Shown: positions 55,466 to 64,000 of the stretch, in pieces | Layout: each line of letters starts with the position of its first letter | Numbering within the stretch: the first letter of the stretch is position 1 | Assembly: GCA_963989385.1 (NCBI GenBank) | Contig: OZ022510.1 | Coordinates: 33,919,448 to 33,983,447 of the forward strand | Reading direction: 5' to 3' | Length of the DNA: 64,000 nucleotides | Origin: Ctena decussata | Lineage: Eukaryota > Mollusca > Bivalvia > Lucinida > Lucinidae | The notes under the pieces: model-generated | What the model was told of the DNA's origin: nothing | The model's database searches: none | Seen by the model: the letters and a program-made list of their open reading frames with translations, nothing else | Translations under genes and position numbers: made by a program

Positions 55466-56010
55466 CCCAGATAGGTGACAAATTTTTATGCCCCCCTTCC
55501 CCCATTCCCTTCACACACAGCATGTCAGACTGACCTCAATCCAAACCTGTATGAAACACAAAGAACACTTTCTTGTTCTAAAAGGTTAATTAATCATGGT
55601 CTGTTTAAACTTTGTCTGCATTTCTTGCATTTTCTTTCTGCTTATGGGCATCCAGAAATCTGTATGTCGAATGCTAAATAGTTAATAAATGACTCATCCC
55701 TTATAACTCAAAGTCCACAGCGTAGCAGGTCGCTTGACCATTTCGATTTTGTGCGTCTTTCCTTTAGTGTGGGGATCCCATACGGCTGAAGCGTACTCCA
55801 GCTAGGGACGAACAAGGGCGTGGTAGGGCATTTTTCGGACTTAAGGTGTGTGTGTGGGGGGGCGGGGGTTAGTTTTTATATTTCTGAAACAAATCCGAGA
55901 TACCTATTGGCATTAATGCAACCGTGTCTACACGTGTGTTCCAGCATAGATTGATAAAAGTATCTACCCCAAGTAAATAGCACTGGCGAGTTCCTCCAGA
56001 ACCTGGCCCA

Positions 56011-56146
56011 GAGGTTATAAAACTTGAATACATTCTCAAACTCAAAATAAAGTAATCTTTTTGGCTGCTTCCGAGCATGTGCTCGGAAGCAGCCAAACAG
56101 AGTGCTTTATTTTGAGTTTGAGATTATTCTCAATTTTTATAACCTC
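56011..56146. repeat. Palindrome family C, third copy
   Basis: gaggttataaaacttgaata to tttttataacctc with the shared centre ttccgagcatgtgctcggaa. Confidence 0.85.
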
Positions 56147-56690
56147 GAACCCTGATCATGGATGCCACTGACATTTACCTGACTTTAGAAACAGGAAATG
56201 GCGGTGACTGTTTGCAGAATGACTTGGTCTAACGTCTGGCAATGGAGTCAAATTGGTACATGAAGTTTAACCCCTCCAAATGACAGGTACGTGTAGTGAG
56301 AGTGACTTATTCGAAATGCCCTCCCGTTCCCCCCTTCAAAACGGAGTACTCTGCAAAAGAGACGTATACATGTGTGAGACAATGTCTTCAAAAAGATCGT
56401 CGATGTAGACCAAACACAGTGAGACCAAACGGCAAACTTTCACCATTCATTGACTTTTAAGTTCCGTAGCATTCGAGTTTTTGAAACTTACATTGTTAAT
56501 AATCGGGTGTCAGTGAGAATTTCAATCAGCCCCTTTCACAATGTCTTGTTTTCAACTGATAGGCTCCGCTTCTAGAACGAATAGGGCTCAAGAAAAGTAA
56601 TTTTAAGCCGAAAGACTCTTTAACGTCTCTTTACCATATTATGGCTCTGGCCTTGAACTGAAGTGTTATTTAAGGAATGAATTTCATTTT

Positions 56691-56919
56691 TCTGAGGTTT
56701 ATCGAAGTGTAAACTACATTGGGTCACGTGCAAAGTGAATGAACCCCGAAGGGGTTCATGTAAACTTTGGTAGTGACCCAATGTAGTTTACACTGAGGTT
56801 TATCGAAGTGTAAACTACATTGGGTCACGTGCAAAGTGAATGAACCCCGAAGGGGTTCATGTAAACTTTGGTAGTGACCCAATGTAGTTTACACTTCGAT
56901 AAACCTCAGAAAAATTAAG
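56691..56919. repeat. Palindrome with internal tandem duplication
   Basis: The outer arms ttctgaggtttatcgaagtg and mirror enclose two direct copies of a smaller palindrome (gtaaactacattgggtcac ... gtgacccaatgtagtttac) with a centre gaaccccgaaggggttc. Confidence 0.88.
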
Positions 56920-57719
56920 TTCATTGCTTATATTTACATTCGTTTCAATCCAAACCTTGATGAAAAATCTTATGCAAGCGCTAAAATTGAAACAATAAAA
57001 CATGTACACGGCATTTTTCTGCTAACAGCGGAACGGCTCGAATGACGTCATGGCGTCGCCGACGTCCAATAAGATTGTAGAGAACCATTGTTTATTTTGA
57101 CGTCATTGACGTCGCGTGACTCAATGTAATTATTGGAATGTAAACTACATTAGGTTCCAATGGTTTACTGTAGGGCGTTTCAGAAAATACACCAAGAATG
57201 TAAATATTGCACTGAAGTCGCAAGTTTGCGTCCCTGATATCACAATTCTGGATGCTTTTTAGTCCCGAGCTTGTGTGTATCACTGGATGCTCGCTGGACA
57301 GCTTCACACACTAGCTCGGGTCTGCTTGGATGATTCTGTTTGGCACGATACGACGCAGGCATAGTTTAGAAACCTGGAGTAAAATGGATTGGATAGATCA
57401 GATAGGGATCAGAAAATCTACAGTCCACTTGCTACAGTTTGCTCCCTAGGATAGTACTTTTACAGAAAAGAATTTGCTCCCTCTCAGCAAATTCTTTCCT
57501 GTCAGAGTACCTATCATTCCAATCAAAGGAATGAAATGGAGGAGACTGTGCCATTCTATTCCATGCTTTAAACCATGCCTATCAGTGCAATTAACTGCTG
57601 TAACTTCATAATGCCATTAAGTTTAAGCATTGGTGTGTGTCGAATCACACAAAAATGTGCATTAGATCATATACAAACACCTATGGTACAAATCACTAGA
57701 TCAGCCTATGCACATGTTT

Positions 57720-57953
57720 ACTTGTCACGAGAAAACCAATAAAGTGGCATGTGCGCCCACCGAAGACTCAGATCTGCTGGGCATCCGCCCAGTCTGATCA
57801 GAGTCTTCGCTGTCTGCATGAAGGTAGCTTAGACCCTCAGCTACCCTTTAAGCGCAATGCGAAGACTCTGATCAGACTGAGCGTATGCTCAGGCTGACCT
57901 GAGTCTTCGCTGGACACACATGTCACTTTGTTGGTTTTCTCGTGTCGCGAATC
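57720..57953. mobile_element. Palindromic MITE, family A, copy 11
   Basis: It carries gtcacgagaaaaccaataaa and ttggttttctcgtgtcgcga. The terminal five bases are degraded on both sides. Confidence 0.78.
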
Positions 57954-58205
57954 ATTTGAAGGTGCCAGCTAATTACTGCTGCGCCAAGAGAATACTTTTA
58001 TCAGGCCGCGAGTGCGCGGATGTGCAGCAGGCTTGTGTAGGCACATATGCTATGACAGAATTTCGTTCCGTGTAATCCATTTTGAATATTTGCGCATATT
58101 CACCGGAAAAAATGAATTCATCAAAAAGATAAAATTCCTCGGAGACTGCAGAGCTCCAGACAAACCGAAAAAAATGGGACAGGCCCAATTTAATTAGCGC
58201 CGCAC

Positions 58206-58541
58206 AGGGTATAAATCAGTTCGCCAATTTTCTCTTTCTGCAGAGACTGTCCGTCATATTTGGCTTCCGCCGAGACTGTCCGCGATCTTTTGCTTTCTGC
58301 AGGGACTACTGTCCTCGGAAATTGGCTTCCTGCCGAGACTGTCCGCGTGACTCTGCTTCCTGCCGAGAGCCTCGGCAGGAAGCAGAATCACGCGGACAGT
58401 CTCTGCAGGAAGCCATTTATCATGTACAGAAGTCTCGACAGGAAGCAAGAGATCGCAGACAGTCTCGGCGGAAGCCAAATATGACGGACAGTCTCTGCAG
58501 GAAGCAAACATTGGCGGACTGGTTTATACCCTGTGGTTCAG
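58206..58541. mobile_element. Large hairpin element with cacagggtataaa ends
   Basis: Inverted ends cacagggtataaatcagt / ccagtttataccctgtg-type mirror. The arms repeat gagactgtccg and cttcctgcc motifs four times each around a perfect centre (ttcctgccgagagcctcggcaggaa). The frames on both strands are products of the palindrome. Confidence 0.82.
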
Positions 58542-58675
58542 CTGTGTGTCATGCCATCAAGTTCTAATAAACATGCCATTCCATGTGCTCCAATTAGGGA
58601 GGCTATGTGGGTTTGTTTGTATCCTGGATTAACCCCGATTTCTGAATAGCCAGTATATATGACTTGCGGTTCTGC

Positions 58676-58855
58676 CTTTTAAACAATATTTCAGTCACAT
58701 CTAGCCGATAGACGGGTGATAATGTAAGGTTGTATGCAATGGAACCCTATTTCATGCCCTATTTACGGATGAGAAAAATTCCGCCTGCAGCAGGATTCGA
58801 AATTGGATTGTCAGCTCAGCAGGCCAGCACTTACCCCACCGTGAGCTGACAGGGC
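58676..58855 (-). mobile_element. SINE copy (family of 61401-61572)
   Basis: acaatatttcagtcacatct at the 3' end; B-box-like caggattcgaaattgg and ctcagcaggccagcacttac in the tRNA-like head. Confidence 0.72.
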
Positions 58856-59029
58856 CCTGCAACTTGTGGGAAAAGATCCCAGAACTTACCGTGTTTTTTT
58901 TTAAGAACATGTTCTAATTATTGAATTAAATAATTCAATGAGACCCTGCTGCTCTTATGTTATTATTACAAGTATAATTTTTTGCGGAGAAATAAAATGT
59001 CAAAAGTTCACCCCCAGAAAGTGCCCCTG

Positions 59030-59200
59030 ACAAGAAGAGGATAGTTCTGTGAAAGTTTTCTTATTTTCTCAAAGGAAACATATGTTATAGCCCCTCATTA
59101 GAACCGTCTCGGCTAGACGGTTTTAATGAGGGGTCACAACATGTGTTTTATGGAGAAATTGGGAGATCATCCCTAGATTATCCCTTCTTATCTGGAGCAC
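59030..59200. mobile_element. Palindromic MITE, family D
   Basis: The centre is cccctcattagaaccgtctc / gacggttttaatgaggggtc and the right end is cccttcttatctggagcac. Confidence 0.7.
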
Positions 59201-59944
59201 TGCAAATGAAGCTTTGTTGTAGGCCATCTCAGTTACCGAGTTATGATCCCGACTTTTAGGATGAATGCTTCAATTTGCATAATTACGTTTCCGGCGGCAT
59301 CATCTCAAACCAATTGGGTCTGGGACCTTTTATTTCTGTAAAGGAACAGGGAGCCTTATGGCATGCGCGAACATTCTGATCAGGATTTTCGCAACATAAC
59401 TTTGTCAGATCTGTAACAAGAATGGCGCTGATGCACGTGCTGAGATGTGTCATCGCTGCTCTTACATGAGATTAAGTAAAATTTCTCGTGTTCTGGCTCA
59501 AACTATCATAAATATTCCAGACGGAGACTGGCTTATATGGAATTATACTTCTGCATACAAACAGCAATTATTACTAAAACATAATATACACGTGGGAATT
59601 GGGAAAATTATCAGACTTCATCTCTATGGTATACTTTCAGGGGAAGCAACTCTGCAGTTTTCATTTTTGTCTCCCTTTTTCAATAGGGGTCAACTCTTAA
59701 AGGAAAGAATTTGCTCCTCTAGGAGCAAATTTTTTCCTCTAAGAGTAGACCCCATTTTGGATGGGCTTTGTACTCTACGGAATTAAACAGGAAGTCGGAA
59801 CAGTTGTCTTGCTTTGAAAACATGCGGCACTGTGTCAATACACCTTAATCTGTATCTCAAAGGTGCAAACATGATATAAATAAGTATAACTAATTAGTAA
59901 GCGATATGAAGATATAGAGGATATCTGACTTTTACAGTGTAAGG

Positions 59945-60055
59945 TCGATTTTTATTTCGCCGAATGAAGACTAAAAGCTGTATTTTCACGAGTGGCGAAG
60001 CCACGAGTGAAAATACCACTTTTGGAGTTCATGAGTGAAATAAAAATTCATCTGA
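59945..60055. repeat. Inverted repeat
   Basis: Outer arms gatttttatttcgccgaatgaa and ttcatgagtgaaataaaaattc. Inner arms tattttcacgagtggc and gccacgagtgaaaata. Confidence 0.75.
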
Positions 60056-61400
60056 CAAGAAAAACTCAATTTTTCTATTTCTTTTATGTTTGAAAATCGC
60101 ATTAATTCTTTTTATTCAGGAGCGTCAGCCATCACGACAGAAACACAACTTTGTTTTTCTACCCGTTCTGCCTCAAATTTGATGCTTCCAGCGTGTTAAT
60201 TGGGTATGATAATGTTTGCAACTGAAAAATAGCTTCAAATATCATTTTGATAAACATATCTCAAAAACTTTGCCAAGAAAGAATGCATACAGAAGACTTA
60301 GACGGCCTGAAATCGCGCGCAGTAACAATGTTACGTTGACACTTTAAGTGATGTCATTAAAAAACACTTGAGGCTATTTTATAAAACTCCTATTTCTGAA
60401 AAAGTGAAATCGAATGTTTGAAATAGTGAGATTATCAGTTTCGATTTCACCGAGAAATCTCTATAATTCATTGAAAAGTATACTGAAAGGATTTAAAAAC
60501 TTCCACCCATTAATTTTGAATATCTCAAAAATAAATGCAGCTACGTCCACCAAAATTTTACAACATATATATTCTCTTATACCTGATTATATCAATATAC
60601 CGAATCTGAAATCGTTCAACCGAATCGGTCAGGAAAAAGCACGTGCTCCTCGTGTTCTAAGTACCGTTTACATAAGGATGGATGGCTTCATGTACACGGT
60701 TTTCTGGTGAAACATTTCTCTTACAATATCAAATTGATTTTTAGAAGTTTGAACTCGGTCTGTGGCTTTATTTAGCCTTCAGCGCCTAAATATCACAAAC
60801 AGGTGCAGAGTTTTGGTCCAGATAAATGCTGAAATTTCAAAAAGTGGCGTCGCGTGACAATTTTATGTGCTAATTACGGCAATTTAACATCTCAGACGAC
60901 GTGTACTGTTTACCGGAAGCCCAAGAGACCGTTAGAAAATCACCTAACCTAGATTGAAAACCAGAGGCCATGACGTTAACTAACGTCGACGGCGTCTCCA
61001 TAATAGGCTTTGCGCGACAGCATCATCCGCAATGATACTTGCAAATCAACGTGGATGACGTCACAATATTAAGACAGTAAGAAATGGTCGAAAAGGGTGT
61101 TGCATAAGATAACGCTGGCATCGCCTTATTCATTTCAGTGACGTAACGCTCTTTTACTCACGTCATTTAAGTAAATGATACGAATAAACTGCGTAATCTT
61201 TAAATGTAATAAGTTTCAAGCATTTTGTCGTTAAATATTCAACACTGTCATGAGTGAACAGATCAGCAGCCAGCAATAAAGAGTGGAAGCTTTTAAATCC
61301 TTTCAGTATATAAAAGAAAGATCATTAGAACAATTATTGATAATGTTAATTGTTGTTTGTCTGGATGCCGGATGGATGGATGAAATGCAATTATACGCCG
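60056..61400. other. Gene-free stretch, nothing recognised
   Basis: The 98-codon + strand frame at 60414-60710 shows no domain or splice context and is regarded as chance. Confidence 0.4.
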
Positions 61401-61572
61401 TTTTCAACAGTATTTCAGTCATATCACCTGGGATAATGATGAGCTGATAATAAAAGGCTGTGTGCAATGAAACCCGTTTACAGTTGAATGGATTTCCGCC
61501 TCCAGTGGGAATCGAACCCGGGACCGCTAGATCAGCAGACCAGCGCTTAGCCCACTAAGAAACCGGGGCTCC
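61401..61572 (-). mobile_element. tRNA-derived SINE, minus strand
   Basis: The best copy of this family. On the minus strand the head reads ctaagcgctggtctgctgat and the B box GGTTCGATTCCC. The body is gtttcattgcacacagcctt and the 3' end gatatgactgaaatactgtt. Relics lie near 2775, 7625, 8175, 15785, 30355 and 58680. Confidence 0.82.
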
Positions 61573-62087
61573 TCTGGCTCGTTGAGCAATGCGGACTTCA
61601 ACAACGCCAACCTTATAATGCCACCAGACAAACAGGCAATAAAAGAGAGGCGGAATCCAGATATCTAGGTTTCTAAGACTGTTGCTAACAAATCGATGAC
61701 ACTTAGTATATTACGTCAATGAATGCAGAAAGGAGAATCATATAAATGATCATAAGGCCGAATCGGTATGAATGAAGTAAAGCTTCTGGGAATACTTTCC
61801 GAATATCAGAAAAGTCCCATATCTGTCGTTTCATCTGTTTGTTTTTAAATATCTTCACTACAACGTGAGGCGGCCGTAAATTTTTGTCTTTTTTTTTTTA
61901 AGGGACAGAGGGGCGGGGGTGGGGTGGGATGGGCAGGGGCGTAGCTAGCTATAGGGAAAATTACATGATACGCACAAGAATGGTTCATTATCTTTGAGGG
62001 GAAACCCACGGGTGTAGCCCCTCAAATATTTCAAAATTATCATGTCTGTTGGCAGTTAGTACTGAATCTTGTCCGGCTGACAAAATA

Positions 62088-62172
62088 TTTCAGTTTGCAA
62101 ATACGGCGGTGCATGTTGAAATTTTGTCAATTTGACAAAATTTCAATACGCACCTGCGTATTTGCGTAAATG
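62088..62172. repeat. Inverted repeat
   Basis: tttgcaaatacg...gcatgttgaaattttgtca is mirrored by tgacaaaatttcaatacgca and cgtatttgcg. Confidence 0.72.
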
Positions 62173-62504
62173 GGGAGGGTGCGGGTTATAACCAGCATGT
62201 CCCAATATTTACTACTTAAAAGATGTTCAGCTTCAATATATCTAGCCATTGGAAACTCAGCTTATCTCATCTCCAAAATACAATGAAAGCATATTTTGCT
62301 TTGCTCTTACACATTAATGTCTTAGTAAGCATCTGCCAAAATGTGAGGACAGCTGAATTAGAATGATTTTAATTAATGGCGTAGGCTCTTACCAAACTCT
62401 GAGTACAATCATTCTGATTTAGGCTTTATAGTTTGTATGTATCATGATGGATGAATTCGAAGACAAGCTTTTCACAGCTGCGATACCGAAACGTACGACT
62501 TTAA

Positions 62505-62720
62505 CCCATTAAAGCCCAGTAGACTCTTCTATCTGTATTTATTGGATGAGTCCATTTGTCATTCAAGGGGTGTCAGGTTTAGTTTATTTTTAGAATTTTT
62601 GTTTAATTTTGAGGAGAAATGCCCAATTGTCTAATGCAAAAAGTATAGACCCTGATCCGACGCATCGTTTTGCTGTCTCGGATCTGGGTCTGCACTGTTT
62701 GCCTATGTCCCATTTTACAG
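62505..62720. repeat. Repeat with ccattaaagcc end (relative of 11093-11335)
   Basis: It shares gatgagtccatttgtcattc, gtgtcaggtttagtttattt and gatctgggtctgcactgttt with the inverted repeat at 11093-11335. Confidence 0.65.
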
Positions 62721-63233
62721 AAATAATTATGTCTTCCAATGCTACATGTAAACTTATGATTATTACAGGTGAAATTAGGCTGTTTTTTACTAGCTTTATG
62801 GAAAGAAACTTTATATTATTAAGCTAAACTGAATGAAAACACATGTATTATCTTTACATTATGATCTAACCTACAGTGTATTTCTGCTGTTATCATGACG
62901 GTGCCAAAATTCTACCGTAAACTCTTTTAAATAATTGGACACAAATTTCTCAGCAAACTGCTTACTGTCAATTTTGCAGCTGAAAGAACAGTCTGACCAG
63001 TTTGTTATTCAGGCCACATTTTTATTGGGTACAATCCATCGAAAGCAAAAAAGATAGACTTGAAAAACAAGTAGAATTTATAAAAATGAAAAGTCAAGGT
63101 TACAATGCCCAAATATAAATAGACATTCGGTTAGTATGGCGTTTATTTCGGAACACATTATCTTTTTGGCATCACAGTCTGGAAGTAAGGAGGACACATA
63201 GGACAATCGTGTTACGTAACCGCATATAAGACA

Positions 63234-63295
63234 ATGGAAACATCGAAATGGTACTTTGTGCCTTGTTTGGTGCTAACATTCGTTTTGCATGGAAG
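63234..63295 (+). CDS. Possible signal-peptide first exon
   Basis: ATG at 63234 opens METSKWYFVPCLVLTFVLHG, a short polar start followed by a strongly hydrophobic stretch as in secretory signal peptides. It ends at a GTAACA donor at 63296. A TATA-like catataag lies at 63222-63229. No continuing exon was identified before 64000. It is short, so chance is possible. Confidence 0.3.
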
Positions 63296-63397
63296 GTAAC
63301 ATGAAGTTTAAATTGACTCATACAATTCTGCCGTGTTCAAAAGTAATTTTATTGTAGTTAGTCATTCGAAGCAGTGTAAAATAACGCATTTTTCCAG

Positions 63398-63530
63398 CGG
63401 GCACACAACTTCGAAAAAATGTCTTATCGACGTCGATGCAACGTCACGTTGAAACAACGTCTTATCGACGTCGATGCAACGTCAGAACGTGACGTTGCAT
63501 CGACGTCGATAAGACGTTGTTTCGACGTTG
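63398..63530. repeat. Palindrome with gggcacacaac ends, GTCGAC/CAACGTC type
   Basis: cagcgggcacacaacttcga begins it. The arms gtcttatcgacgtcgatgca and acgtc mirror each other around cagaacgtgacg. The left arm is duplicated. Confidence 0.8.
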
Positions 63531-64000
63531 TATGCATACTGCATTGTTTTTTTTACTATACACTGAACTCAGTCTCCAACAAAATGTCATGACATTTAGA
63601 ATACCAATTTGGTCTCATTTAACTATTTTTCTTTGCTTTATCATCCAAACTTGTAGGACGCCCCGGCACTGAAAGTTACCCAGCACCATCGCCCGACCTG
63701 GAGTGAGGGCAAATTGTAGCTAAAGCCATTCACTTTAACCTACTTCAGAGGAAGCAATTCTGCCATTTTATATTGCCTCCCTTCGAAATAGGTGTCAACT
63801 CTTAAGGGAAAGAATTAGCTTCCCTAAGAGCAAACTGGATGTCATAAAAGTCGTTTCTCTTTGTAAAACTGGCAGGAAACCTAGAGGTATACCTATTGAC
63901 GTTTACATGTCCCAGTAGTTTAGGTAACGACGGTTGAAACTTTGATACATGCCATTAAAATGTAAAATGAATTATATATGGAATTAGAATGAAACAAGTG

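Noticed and set aside
58254..58567. Overlapping frames on both strands as proteins
   Set aside because: They are produced by the palindromic, internally repeated hairpin element; the encoded sequences mirror each other.
60414..60710. 98-codon open frame as a gene
   Set aside because: No domain, no splice context and ordinary AT-rich composition; frames of this size are expected by chance in 64 kb.

Overview
This is animal nuclear DNA, most likely from a bivalve mollusc. It has GT-AG introns, a CDK11 gene spread over more than 30 kb, a clan-4-type cytochrome P450, several tRNA-derived SINE families, a non-LTR retrotransposon, and many elements with the layout of molluscan 'pearl' repeats (terminal hairpin, tandem core, GACG-rich microsatellite). 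No species can be named from the sequence alone. Most open frames over 60 codons lie in repeats and are not genes.

Layout. At the left edge the last two coding exons of a P450 run on the + strand (2642-3846). They end tail to tail with the main gene, a CDK11 (PITSLRE cyclin-dependent kinase) orthologue on the minus strand. Fifteen CDK11 coding exons run from 43885 down to the stop codon at 13071. All splice phases agree, giving 779 residues plus stop; only the extreme N-terminus (about 60 residues in the human protein) was not found and is probably beyond 64000 or in an unrecognised small exon. From 43.9 to 64 kb lies the upstream intron or 5' flank of CDK11. It holds a 5'-truncated LINE ORF (45158-47812), hAT-like elements, two GATA-palindrome arrays, large hairpins and, near the right edge, a possible signal-peptide first exon.

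Repeats. Nearly all space between exons is mobile DNA: a palindromic MITE family with 4-bp target duplications (family A, 11 copies), further palindromic families (B, C, D, E, F), three SINE families, and pearl-like elements with tandem cores. Nested insertions with clean target duplications let the order of events be read directly.

Most notable: one family-A MITE sits exactly on the CDK11 exon/intron junction at 27521/27524. Its AGGT target duplication rebuilt the splice donor, and the MITE end now supplies intron positions +3 onward. This is the arrangement by which introner transposons create introns. Other elements supply or crowd splice signals of three further CDK11 exons, and two recent tandem duplications (609 bp and 261 bp) lie in the same gene.
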